DNA of 64,000 nt from Georgenia daeguensis (GTDB lineage: Bacteria > Actinomycetota > Actinomycetes > Actinomycetales > Actinomycetaceae), in contig NZ_BAABBA010000004.1 of the NCBI RefSeq assembly GCF_039537705.1, forward strand, positions 230,390-294,389, given 5' to 3'. How positions within the stretch are numbered: position 1 is the first letter of the stretch; every line of letters starts with the position of its first letter. A program made the position numbers and the translations under genes. Below, piece after piece: positions 33,979 through 41,785 of the stretch. The notes beneath the pieces were generated by a model. That model saw only the letters and a list, made by a program, of their open reading frames with translations. It had not been told where the DNA came from and did no database searches.

Positions 33979-35028
33979 ATGACCACCGTCCTCGGCGGCC
34001 GCGCGCCCGCGACCGCCCCGGCGAGGCGGGACGCCGCCGCCCTGCGCGCCGGTCTGCTCGCCGCCGTCGCCCTCCTCGGCGTCGTCGTGCTCGCCTCCCT
34101 CGCGCTCGGGGCCCGTGACGTCGCGCCCGGCGACGTCCTCGACGCGCTGCTCCACCGGGTGCCCGGCAACGCGGACCACGACGTCGTGATCGACCAGCGC
34201 GTTCCGCGCACCGTCGTCGGCCTGGTGGCCGGCGCCGCCCTCGGCCTGGCGGGCACCGTCATGCAGGGCGTCACCCGCAACCCGCTCGCCGACCCCGGGC
34301 TCCTGGGGGTCAACGCGGGTGCCTCGCTCGCCGTCGTCCTGGCGATAACCCTGCTCGGGGTGACCAGCCCGGGTGCCTACGTCTGGTTCGCGCTCGCCGG
34401 CGCGGCGCTGGCTGCGGCGCTCGTCTACGGCGTCGGTGCGATCGGCCGGGAGGGCGCCACCCCGGTGAAGCTCGCGCTCGCCGGCACCGCGGTCACGGCC
34501 GGGGCGACGTCGCTCATCACGCTCGTGCTCATCGCCGACTCGGACACCCTCAACAGCTACCGCCGCTGGTCCGTCGGCTCGCTCGCCGGCCGCGGCACGG
34601 ACGCGCTGGTGCCGCTGCTCCCGTTCCTCGCCGTCGGCGCCGTGCTCGCGCTCGCCGCCGGGCGGAGCCTCAACCTCCTGGCGATGGGCGACGACGTCGC
34701 ACGCGGCCTGGGTCAGAACCTCCACCTCGCCCGGGGGGGCGCGGCCACGGCGATCGTGCTCCTCGCCGGCTCGGCGACGGCGCTCGCGGGCCCGGTCGTC
34801 TTCGTCGGTCTCGTCGTGCCCCACCTCGTGCGCCCGTTCACCGGGCCCGACCACCGCTGGATCCTGCCGTTCTCCCTCGTGCTCGGGCCCGCGCTGCTGG
34901 TCGCCGCGGACGTGGTCGGGCGCCTCGTCGTGCGGCCGGGTGAGCTCGAGGCGGGCATCGTGGTCGCCGTCGTCGGCGCCCCCGTCCTGATCGCCATCGT
35001 GCGGCGCGTGAAGCTGGCGGGGCTGTGA
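33979..35028 (+). CDS. FecCD-family iron-siderophore ABC permease 1
   Basis: Membrane permease half of 349 residues with about 9-10 helices: RVPRTVVGLVAGAALGLAGTVMQGVTRNPLADPGLLGVNAGASLAVV is the classic FecCD signature, and LAGSATALAGPVVFVGLVVPHLVR is the coupling region. ATG 33979 lies 11 bp after the SIP stop. It partners with the next gene and the ATPase to import Fe(III)-siderophore across the membrane. Confidence 0.94.
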   Translation: MTTVLGGRAPATAPARRDAAALRAGLLAAVALLGVVVLASLALGARDVAPGDVLDALLHRVPGNADHDVVIDQRVPRTVVGLVAGAALGLAGTVMQGVTRNPLADPGLLGVNAGASLAVVLAITLLGVTSPGAYVWFALAGAALAAALVYGVGAIGREGATPVKLALAGTAVTAGATSLITLVLIADSDTLNSYRRWSVGSLAGRGTDALVPLLPFLAVGAVLALAAGRSLNLLAMGDDVARGLGQNLHLARGGAATAIVLLAGSATALAGPVVFVGLVVPHLVRPFTGPDHRWILPFSLVLGPALLVAADVVGRLVVRPGELEAGIVVAVVGAPVLIAIVRRVKLAGL

Positions 35029-36095
35029 ACGGCGCGCGCGCGGTCGTCGCCCCCGCCCGGCCGGGCGTCGCGTCCTCCCCGGCGCTCGCCGTCGCCCGGT
35101 ACCGCCGCGCCGGCACCCGCACGCGCGCCGTGGTCGCGGTGCTGCTCGCCCTCGTGCTCGTCCTCGTGTGGCTGCACCTGAGCGTCGACAACGCCATGTC
35201 GGCGCCGGACCTGCTGCGCACCCTGACCGGCCGGGGCGAGAGCGGGGAGAAGTTCGTCCTCTTCCGGCTCCGGCTGCCGCGGCTGCTCCTCGGGGTGCTG
35301 GTCGGGGCGGCGTTCGCGCTGGCCGGCGGGCTGTTCCAGACCACCCTCCGCAACCCGCTGGCCAGCCCCGACATCCTCGGGGTCAGCGGCGGTGCGTCGC
35401 TCGCCGCCGCCGCAGCGATCCTCCTGGGCGGGCTCTCGGGCGCCGCCGTGTCCCTGGCCGCGCTCGGCGGCGCGGTGGCGGCCGCGGTCGCGATCTACGC
35501 CCTGGCCTGGCGTTCCGGGGTGAGCGGCTACCGGTTCGTGCTGGTCGGCGTCGCCGTCGCGTTCCTCGTCAACGCCGGGCTCGCGTACCTGATCTCGCGC
35601 GCCGCGGTCAACGACGTGCGCGAGGCGCTGGTGTGGATGGTGGGCAGCCTCGGCACCCCGGCGTGGGCCGACGTCGTCGCCCTGGCCGTGGCGCTCGCGG
35701 TGCTGCTGCCCGCCGTCGGGCTGCTGGCCCCTCGTGTCCGGATCCTCCAGCTCGGCGACGACACCGCCGGCGGCCTGGGGGTCCGGGTCGAGATGACGCG
35801 GCTGGCCGCCCTCGCGCTCGCCGTCGCCCTCGCCGCGGCGGCCACCGCCGCCGCCGGCCCGGTCGCGTTCGTCGCCTTCGTCTGCGCGCCCGTGGCGCGC
35901 CGCCTCCTCCCGACGGCGGGCCTCGCCCTGGTGCCCTCCGCGCTGGTCGGCGTCGCCCTCGTCCTCGCGGCCGACCTCGCCGGGCAGCACCTGCTCGGCC
36001 TGCAGGTGCCCGTCGGCATCGTCACCGGGGTCCTCGGGGCCCCGTACCTGCTGTGGCTTCTCGCCACCGCCAACCGGGAAGGACGCGGCGCATGA
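35025..36095 (+). CDS. FecCD-family iron-siderophore ABC permease 2
   Basis: Second permease subunit, 356 residues: RLPRLLLGVLVGAAFALAGGLFQTTLRNPLASPDILGVSGGASLAAA matches the same FecCD signature, and ATAAAGPVAFVAFVCAPVARRLLP is the coupling segment. The GTG start overlaps the stop of permease 1 (GTGA) and its own stop overlaps the ATPase start (ATGA), indicating stoichiometric co-translation of the importer core. Confidence 0.94.
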   Translation: MNGARAVVAPARPGVASSPALAVARYRRAGTRTRAVVAVLLALVLVLVWLHLSVDNAMSAPDLLRTLTGRGESGEKFVLFRLRLPRLLLGVLVGAAFALAGGLFQTTLRNPLASPDILGVSGGASLAAAAAILLGGLSGAAVSLAALGGAVAAAVAIYALAWRSGVSGYRFVLVGVAVAFLVNAGLAYLISRAAVNDVREALVWMVGSLGTPAWADVVALAVALAVLLPAVGLLAPRVRILQLGDDTAGGLGVRVEMTRLAALALAVALAAAATAAAGPVAFVAFVCAPVARRLLPTAGLALVPSALVGVALVLAADLAGQHLLGLQVPVGIVTGVLGAPYLLWLLATANREGRGA

Positions 36096-37027
36096 GCGGA
36101 CGCAGACCCGAGCACGAGCTCCGCGCCGAGGCCCTGAGCCTCGCCTACGACGGCGATCTGGTCGTCCGTGACCTCGCCCTCGAGGTCCCCGCCGGCGCGG
36201 TCACCGCGATCGTGGGGGCGAACGGGTGCGGCAAGTCGACCCTGCTGCGCGGGCTCGCTCGCCTGCTGCGGCCGCGCTCCGGCCTCGTCGTCCTCGACGG
36301 CCGGGCCGTCCACGAGCGGCCCGCGAAGGAGGTCGCCCGCACGATCGGGATCCTCCCGCAGTCCGCCACCGCGCCGGAGGGCATCACGGTGGCCGACCTC
36401 GTCGGCCGCGGTCGGTACCCGCACCAGGGCTGGTTCCGCCAGTGGACGTCCACGGACGACGCCGTCGTGCGGGCCGCCCTGGAGGCGACGTCCACCCTCG
36501 AGCTCGCGCCGCGACGGGTGGAGGAGCTCTCCGGCGGGCAGCGCCAGCGCGTGTGGATCGCGATGGCTCTCGCCCAGGACCCGGACGTCCTGCTCCTCGA
36601 CGAGCCCACGACGTTCCTCGACGTCGCCCACCAGATCGACGTCCTCGACCTGCTGCTGGAGCAGAACCGTGACCGCGGGACCACCGTGGTCATGGTGCTG
36701 CACGACCTGAACATGGCCGCCCGGTACGCCGACCACCTCGTGGTCATGGCCGACGGGCAGGTGGTCGCCACCGGCGCGCCGGCGGAGGTCCTCACCGCCG
36801 AGCTGGTGGGCCGGGCGTTCGGCGTCGAGGCGCGGATCCTGCCCGACCCGGTGTGCGGCTCGCCGATGGTGGTGCCGATCGGGCGCTTCCACGGCGTGCA
36901 GCCCGGCCCGGCCGCGGCGTCCCGCCCTGCCGTCGCGTCCGGCCCGGCTGCGGCGTCCCGCCCTGCCGTCGCGCCCGGGGCCACCGCGACGCCCAGCTCC
37001 ACGGCGACCCCCGCCCACGCCGGCTGA
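36092..37027 (+). CDS. FecE/FepC-type iron-siderophore ABC ATPase
   Basis: ATPase driving the siderophore importer, 311 residues. Walker A GANGCGKST (42-50), Q-loop PQSATAPEG (about 90-98), signature LSGGQ (147-151), Walker B LLLDEP (168-173), H-loop His205. RYPHQGWFRQW is typical of siderophore ATPases. After residue about 268 there is an Ala/Pro/Ser tail containing two 12-residue repeats (GPAAASRPAVA-S/P), longer than in relatives and probably disordered. Confidence 0.95.
   Translation: MSGRRPEHELRAEALSLAYDGDLVVRDLALEVPAGAVTAIVGANGCGKSTLLRGLARLLRPRSGLVVLDGRAVHERPAKEVARTIGILPQSATAPEGITVADLVGRGRYPHQGWFRQWTSTDDAVVRAALEATSTLELAPRRVEELSGGQRQRVWIAMALAQDPDVLLLDEPTTFLDVAHQIDVLDLLLEQNRDRGTTVVMVLHDLNMAARYADHLVVMADGQVVATGAPAEVLTAELVGRAFGVEARILPDPVCGSPMVVPIGRFHGVQPGPAAASRPAVASGPAAASRPAVAPGATATPSSTATPAHAG
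36905..36976 (+). repeat. Two 36-bp tandem repeats in the ABC ATPase tail
   Basis: 36905-36940 and 36941-36976 are 36-bp direct repeats differing at two positions. They encode GPAAASRPAVAS and GPAAASRPAVAP at the C-terminus of the ATPase. Confidence 0.9.
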
Positions 37028-37099
37028 CCCCGTCCGCCCCGTCCCGGCGCGTACCTCCTGACACCCGACCCAACACCGAACACACCCCCTGGAGTCCCC

Positions 37100-38122
37100 G
37101 TGACCTCATTCCGACCCCTCGCGGCCGCCGCGACGGCCGCCGCGCTGCTCGCCCTGACGGCCTGCGGCTCGAGCGGGACCGCCGACGAGACCGCCACCAC
37201 CGCCGCCGCGGGCTCAGGCGACTTCGAGCCCGTCACCATCGAGCACGCGTTCGGCTCGACGCAGATCACCGAGCGGCCCGAGAAGGTCGTGACCCTGGGC
37301 TGGGGGAGCGCGGAGGCGGCGATCGCCCTCGGCGTCGTCCCCGTCGGGATCGAGGCACAGACGTACGCCGCCGACGAGAACGGGCAGCTGCCCTGGGTCG
37401 CGGAGGCCCTGGAGGAGGCGGGCGCCGAGCCCACGATGATCCCGGCCTCGGTCGAGGAGCCCGCGTACGAGGAGATCGGTGCACTCGCGCCGGACGTCAT
37501 CCTCGCCCCCTACTCCGGCATCAGCGCCGAGCAGTACGAGCTGCTGTCCCAGATCGCTCCGACGGTCGCCTTCCCGGACGAGCCGTGGACCACCCCCTGG
37601 CGAGAGGTCATCACCACCGTCGGCACCGCGCTCGGGACGCCGGACGAGGCCGAGAGCCTCGTCGCGGACCTCGACGGCGAGATCGCCGACGCCGCGGCCG
37701 CCCACCCGGAGCTCGAGGGCAAGACCGTCGCCGCGGTGTGGGACGTCGGCGGGACGTTCTGGGTGTACAAGCCCGAGGACTCCCGCGTCGACTTCCTGCT
37801 CGACCTCGGCCTCGAGAGCGCCCCGGCGGTGGAGGAGCTGGCGACGGACGAGGAGAGCTTCGTCTACTCCCTCAGCTACGAGGAGACCGACCGGCTCGAG
37901 TCGGACGTCCTGGTCACCTACGCGAGCACCGAGGAGGAGGCGCAGACGTTCCTCGGGCAGTCGTACGCGCAGGCCATCCCCGCCGTGCGGTCCGGTGCGG
38001 TCGCCAGCATCACGGGTGACGAGCTCATCGCCGCGATGTCGCCGCCCACCGCCCTGTCGGTCAGCTGGGGCCTGGACACCTACGTCGAGCAGATCGCGGA
38101 GGCCGCGGCCGCGGTCAGGTGA
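37100..38122 (+). CDS. Iron-siderophore substrate-binding lipoprotein
   Basis: FepB/FecB-type periplasmic-binding-fold lipoprotein, 340 residues. Signal peptide with lipobox LTAC, lipidated Cys22, then a Ser/Thr/Ala linker to about residue 45. Binding-protein segments are PVTIEHAFGSTQITERPEKVVTLGWGSAEAAIALGVVPVGI, LAPDVILAPYSGISAEQYELLSQIAPTV and TALSVSWGLDTYVEQIA. GTG 37100 is 72 bp after the ATPase stop with weak GGAG upstream. LspA, encoded at 7219, would process it. It captures the ferric siderophore outside the membrane for the FecCD importer. Confidence 0.93.
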   Translation: MTSFRPLAAAATAAALLALTACGSSGTADETATTAAAGSGDFEPVTIEHAFGSTQITERPEKVVTLGWGSAEAAIALGVVPVGIEAQTYAADENGQLPWVAEALEEAGAEPTMIPASVEEPAYEEIGALAPDVILAPYSGISAEQYELLSQIAPTVAFPDEPWTTPWREVITTVGTALGTPDEAESLVADLDGEIADAAAAHPELEGKTVAAVWDVGGTFWVYKPEDSRVDFLLDLGLESAPAVEELATDEESFVYSLSYEETDRLESDVLVTYASTEEEAQTFLGQSYAQAIPAVRSGAVASITGDELIAAMSPPTALSVSWGLDTYVEQIAEAAAAVR

Positions 38123-38174
38123 CCTGCGGCGCCATTTCGTTGACGGCGCCACGGTCGCGAGGGATCATCCGGAG

Positions 38175-38462
38175 ATGAGCGTCGTCCCGATCCCGCCGCG
38201 CACCCGCTGGGTCCCCGACCCGCGGGGCGGCGGCCGGGGCGTGCGCATCTCCGCGCACCCCGAGGCCGGCGTCGTCGTGCTGAGCGTCTGGCGGGCCGAC
38301 GAGTGCGTCGCGACAGTCAGGCTCCGCCCGGCCGAGGCGGCCGAACTGATGTCCGCGCTCGCCGCCTCGCTCGCCGAGGTCGCCGAGTCGGGTGCCGCCC
38401 GTCCGGGGCCTGGCGCCGGCCGTCGGGAGTCTGGTCCGGCCGCCCGTCCCCGGGCCAGCTGA
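38175..38462 (+). CDS. Small conserved-type hypothetical protein
   Basis: Not recognised. The 95-residue protein has a beta-rich first half (GVRISAHPEAGVVVLSVWRADECVATVRLRPAEAAELMSALAASLAEVAE) ending in an amphipathic helix and then a disordered Gly/Pro/Arg tail. No signal peptide or membrane helix. A GATCAT hexamer lies 6 bases before the ATG, a leaderless arrangement. It ends 4 bp before the RNA ligase-like gene, so they form a unit. Codon usage is normal for the window. Confidence 0.6.
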   Translation: MSVVPIPPRTRWVPDPRGGGRGVRISAHPEAGVVVLSVWRADECVATVRLRPAEAAELMSALAASLAEVAESGAARPGPGAGRRESGPAARPRAS

Positions 38463-38466
38463 GCGG

Positions 38467-39111
38467 ATGAGGCTCTTCGTCTCGCTGCCGTTGCCGCCGG
38501 AGGTTCAGGAGCACCTCGCCCTGGCCGTGCGCTCGGTGTCGGAGCTCGATCCGGTGCCGGGCCCGCGGGGCGGCAGGCCGGCACTGCGCTGGGTCCCGGA
38601 GGAGCAGCGCCACATCACGCTCGCCTTCTACGGCGAGGTTCCCGACGGCGCCGTGGAGGACCTCTCCGACGACCTCGCCGGAGCCGCCGCTGCGTTCCCG
38701 CCGCTCCGGCTGCAGCTGCGAGGCGCGGGAGTCTTCTCGAGGCAGACGCTGTGGGTCGGCGTCCACGAGGAGGCGCGCAGCGACGGCGGGCGCTGGCTCT
38801 GGGACGAGGCGACCGGGGAGGGGCAGAGCGGCAGGCTCGTCGAGCTCATGGCGGCGTGCGAGGACGTCGGTGCGCGGTACGCCTCGTTCGAGCGTCGCGA
38901 CCGGCGGCGGGCGCACGTCACCCTCGCCCGGGCGCGGAACCGACGCTCGGACGACGGCGAGCTCTCCCGGCGGGCGCAGGCGCTCTCCGTCTACACCGGC
39001 CCGCCCTGGACGGCCACGCACGCGCGGCTGCAGGTCTCCTACCTCGGCGCGGGAAAGGGAGGCACGCCGCTGCACGAGGCGGTCGCGGATCTGGCGTTCG
39101 GCACTCGGTAG
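38467..39111 (+). CDS. thpR: 2'-5' RNA ligase-family 2H phosphoesterase (ThpR-like)
   Basis: 2H phosphodiesterase of 214 residues hydrolysing or transferring RNA cyclic phosphates. Both HxTx motifs are present: HITL at residues 49-52 and HVTL at 150-153. The start MRLFVSLPLPPEVQEHLALAV is the ThpR N-terminus. ATG 38467 lies 4 bp after the previous gene. The in vivo substrate is uncertain for this family. It converges with the DoxX gene over a 38-bp gap. Confidence 0.88.
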   Translation: MRLFVSLPLPPEVQEHLALAVRSVSELDPVPGPRGGRPALRWVPEEQRHITLAFYGEVPDGAVEDLSDDLAGAAAAFPPLRLQLRGAGVFSRQTLWVGVHEEARSDGGRWLWDEATGEGQSGRLVELMAACEDVGARYASFERRDRRRAHVTLARARNRRSDDGELSRRAQALSVYTGPPWTATHARLQVSYLGAGKGGTPLHEAVADLAFGTR

Positions 39112-39149
39112 AGCGGTGCGGCCTGTGCCACGCCGTACGGCTGTCGGCC

Positions 39150-39692
39150 CTACTGCGCGGCCGGAGCCTCCTTCGCGGACTCCGCCAGAGCACGGTTGCG
39201 CTCACGGACCACGGCCACCGTCGCGACGGCCGTGGCCGCGAGTGCGGCCACCGACATCCATGGCCTGTTCAACCGGTAGCCGAGCAACCTGTCCACCGAC
39301 CATTCCCCCGGGCCGGTGAGCGCGAGCGCCGCCGTCGAGACGCCGAGGAGCGCCGCGTACTCGTACCCGCCGCTCTGCGCGAAGAACCCCGAGGGGTAGT
39401 GCACCGACGCCGCCGCGGCCATCGTGCCGCTCGCGGCGGCCGCGGCGAGCGGGGTCGCCAGCCCGAGCACGATGCAGGCGCCGCCTCCGGCCTCCCCGAG
39501 CCCGGCCGCGATCGCGCTGGGCAAGCCCGGCTTGAAGCCCATCGACTCGAACGCCGCTGCCGTGCCCTTGAGCCCGTGGCCACCGAACCACCCGAAGAGC
39601 TTCTGGCAGCCGTGGGCGATCAGGACCCCTCCGACGCCGGACCGGAGGATCACGCGGCCGGCGTCCTTGAACGGGTCTGGCGTGCCGTACAT
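39150..39692 (-). CDS. DoxX-family membrane protein
   Basis: Integral membrane protein of 180 residues with four hydrophobic segments: VILRSGVGGVLIAHGCQKLFGWFGGHGLKGTAAAFESMGFKPG is the DoxX hallmark, then AIAAGLGEAGGGACIVLGLATPLAAAAASGTMAAA and YEYAALLGVSTAALALTGPG. Relatives are linked to thiosulfate oxidation or oxidative-stress complexes. ATG 39692 is preceded by AAAGGA. The longer frame to 39776 is unconserved. Function not proven. Confidence 0.88.
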   Translation of the reverse strand: MYGTPDPFKDAGRVILRSGVGGVLIAHGCQKLFGWFGGHGLKGTAAAFESMGFKPGLPSAIAAGLGEAGGGACIVLGLATPLAAAAASGTMAAAASVHYPSGFFAQSGGYEYAALLGVSTAALALTGPGEWSVDRLLGYRLNRPWMSVAALAATAVATVAVVRERNRALAESAKEAPAAQ

Positions 39693-39914
39693 GAGCGGTC
39701 CTTTCGTCGGACGCCCGGTCCGCGGGGCGCGGCCGGCCCACCGACCAGGCTCCCACCGGCGCCTCCCAGCGATCAAGGGACGCTGAAGATCGGGCGACGC
39801 GCCCCCGACCCCTCAGCCGTCGGTCAGCCCGAGTCGTCGCTCGGTCCACGTCCTCAGCGGTGCCGACGGGCGAGGCGCGGACGTTTTCCCCATGCCAACC
39901 CCGGATGTCAGTGG

Positions 39915-39930
39915 TCGAATGTACGTTCGA
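39915..39930 (+). promoter_or_regulatory. LexA/SOS box at the HNH endonuclease gene
   Basis: TCGAATGTACGTTCGA matches the actinobacterial LexA operator TCGAAC-N4-GTTCGA at 11 of 12 specified positions. It ends 3 bp before ATG 39934 and contains the -10-like TACGTT (39922-39927), which lies 6 bases before that ATG. The rest of the 241-bp gap after doxX shows no other element. Confidence 0.75.
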
Positions 39931-39933
39931 TGC

Positions 39934-41496
39934 ATGGACGGGGAGACGGCGGTCGAGGAGGGGATCGTGCGGCGCAGTCGGCCGCCGTCCATCTCCGTCA
40001 GCATGCTCGACGGCGAGCCCATGCTCGCCCTCAGCCTCGACCACGCCGACTGCGGGACGCCCGCTGCCGACATCGCCGGCGAGCTCGTCCAGCTGGCCAA
40101 CGCCGCGCCCTGGATCCTCCCGCTGTCGGAACTGACCACGCCGCACCCGGACGAGGCGAAGGAGCCGTCGCCGCACCGGCTGCGGTCGCCCGCGGCGGCT
40201 CTGCTGGAGGCGCACCGGCCGGGGCCGGAGCTGGCGCGCAAGCTCGAACGTGCATCGCTGGCCGACGCGGACGACGCCACGCTCGTCGAGATCGTGGCGG
40301 CGTGGGAGCGAGAGGCGTCGTGGGCGGCGGCCCAGCAGGCGCGAGCCATCGCTGAGCTCGGCCGGCGGCGCTCGGCGGGTGGCCCCCGCTCCGCCCGCTC
40401 CACGGTGTACGAGGTGGAGGCACGGCTGAGCCTCACCAAGTACGCCGCCGAGGGGCGCATCACGACGGCTGAGGCGCTGGAGGAGTTCCCCGCGGTCGCC
40501 GACGCACTCGCGGTCGGTCACATCGACTCGCGCAAGGCCAACGTCTTGCTTCTCGAGGAATGGCTGTCGCCGGACGAGCGCCGCAGGGTGCACGACAAGC
40601 TGCTCCCGGACGCCGACCTCTACACGGCACCGCAGCTGCGGCAGATGATGCGCCGCGAGGCGCTCACGGCCAACCCCGCCGCGGCGAGGAAGCGACACGC
40701 GAAGTCCTACAGCGACCGGCACCTGCGCGTGGACCCCGGATCGGACGCCATGTCGTTCCTCAGCGGCTATCTCCGTGCTGACGACGCCGAGGCCGTGCGC
40801 ATCGCCGTCGACGCGATGGCGGTGGCCGCCAAGGGGCCGGGGGACGCCCGGACCATGGACCAGCGCCGTGCGGACGCTTTCACCGACGTCTTCCGCACCA
40901 TCCTCGACACGGGCACCACACCGGCTGGTGCCACGCTGCCCACGCTCCAGCGCCGCGGCCCTCACATCCAGGTGACGGTGGCGGGCGGCACGCTGCTCGG
41001 GCTGGACGACCAGCCTGCCGAGCTGGGCGGCTACGGGCCCATACCCGCCGAACTGGCTCGCCAGATCGCTCAGGACGGCACCTGGCGGGCGCTCTTCACC
41101 GATGCGGCAACGGGCGAGTTCGTGGCCCTGTCGTCGAAGGCCTACCGGCCCGGTGCCGACCTCACCCGTACGGTCCTCGCCCGGGACGTGACCTGCGTGT
41201 TCATGGGGTGTCGTACGCCCGCCTGGCGCTGCGAGATCGACCATGTCGACTCCTACGACGCCGCCAAGGCCGAGATCGTCGAGCAGACTGCGACCGAGAA
41301 GGTCGACTCCAAGTGTCACAGCCACCACGACGTCAAGACCGTCGGCCTGTGGGACTCCGACCGAGAGCCGGTGACAGGCGAGGTCACCTGGACCGCTCCC
41401 ACCGGCCATACCTACGTCCGCAGACCCGTCCGGCCACCTGGGCCGCCCCCGCGGCGGTCGGCGGACGAGGACCCGGACGATCCACCGCCTTTCTGA
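39934..41496 (+). CDS. DUF222 domain protein with C-terminal HNH endonuclease domain
   Basis: Actinobacteria-specific family (mycobacterial 13E12-repeat type), 520 residues. DUF222 covers about residues 60-370 (ELARKLERASLADADDATLVEIVAAWEREASWAAAQQARAIAEL; KADVLLL-like helix; DAEAVRIAVDAMAVAA; DQRRADAF). The C-terminal HNH domain has TCVFMGCRTPAWRCEIDHVDSYD and CHSHHDVKT; the usual Asn before the second cysteine is replaced (EKVDSKC), so activity may be altered. It ends in a Pro-rich tail. ATG 39934 is preferred because of the SOS box and -10 element just upstream; ATG 39892 would place the box inside the gene. Function in damage response or mobility is unproven. Confidence 0.88.
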   Translation: MDGETAVEEGIVRRSRPPSISVSMLDGEPMLALSLDHADCGTPAADIAGELVQLANAAPWILPLSELTTPHPDEAKEPSPHRLRSPAAALLEAHRPGPELARKLERASLADADDATLVEIVAAWEREASWAAAQQARAIAELGRRRSAGGPRSARSTVYEVEARLSLTKYAAEGRITTAEALEEFPAVADALAVGHIDSRKANVLLLEEWLSPDERRRVHDKLLPDADLYTAPQLRQMMRREALTANPAAARKRHAKSYSDRHLRVDPGSDAMSFLSGYLRADDAEAVRIAVDAMAVAAKGPGDARTMDQRRADAFTDVFRTILDTGTTPAGATLPTLQRRGPHIQVTVAGGTLLGLDDQPAELGGYGPIPAELARQIAQDGTWRALFTDAATGEFVALSSKAYRPGADLTRTVLARDVTCVFMGCRTPAWRCEIDHVDSYDAAKAEIVEQTATEKVDSKCHSHHDVKTVGLWDSDREPVTGEVTWTAPTGHTYVRRPVRPPGPPPRRSADEDPDDPPPF

Positions 41497-41592
41497 GCAA
41501 CGGCAACGCCTCGGGGAGGATTGCGCGGCCCGCCGCCGCACTGAGCGGGCGACGTGCTGCCGCGAGCCCGGCGACGCGCCGCCGCCCTGGGC

Positions 41593-41670
41593 TAGCATCG
41601 ACGCGTGCCTCATGCGCAGGACGTCGGCCGTCCACGCCGATTTACCGGGCCCGCCCTGGGCCTGGTCTGA
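41593..41670 (+). CDS. Possible 21-residue leaderless small ORF upstream of pheST
   Basis: TAGCAT (41593-41598), 6 bases, then GTG 41605 and 20 further codons to TGA 41668-41670, encoding MPHAQDVGRPRRFTGPALGLV. The promoter-start spacing is the same as for the leaderless genes in this window. It has only one Phe, so classical Phe attenuation is not supported. It could equally be a chance frame after a real promoter. The remaining gap 41497-41785 has only weak hairpins and the pheS promoter. Confidence 0.3.
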
Positions 41671-41713
41671 GCCGCGCCTCGAGACCGAACTCCGCCCGGG
41701 CGGGCGTGCCACC

Positions 41714-41719
41714 TAGACT
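41714..41719 (+). promoter_or_regulatory. pheST -10 element
   Basis: TAGACT, 66 bp before the pheS ATG. Unlike the leaderless genes, pheS then has a leader of about 60 nt and a GGAAGG ribosome binding site. Confidence 0.55.
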
Positions 41720-41785
41720 GACCCGCTGGCAGCCGCCCGTGCCCGCACGCGTGCACTGCCGCCCCGAACCGCCCGGAAGGTAGTC

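Noticed and set aside
38128..38150. GGCGCC repeated 11 bp apart after the siderophore-binding gene as terminator
   Set aside because: Only a 6-bp palindromic unit with no extension or U-tract; too weak in this GC background.
41497..41785. T-box or Phe leader peptide before pheST
   Set aside because: No T-box sequence, no Phe-rich peptide and no strong terminator/antiterminator pair could be seen.
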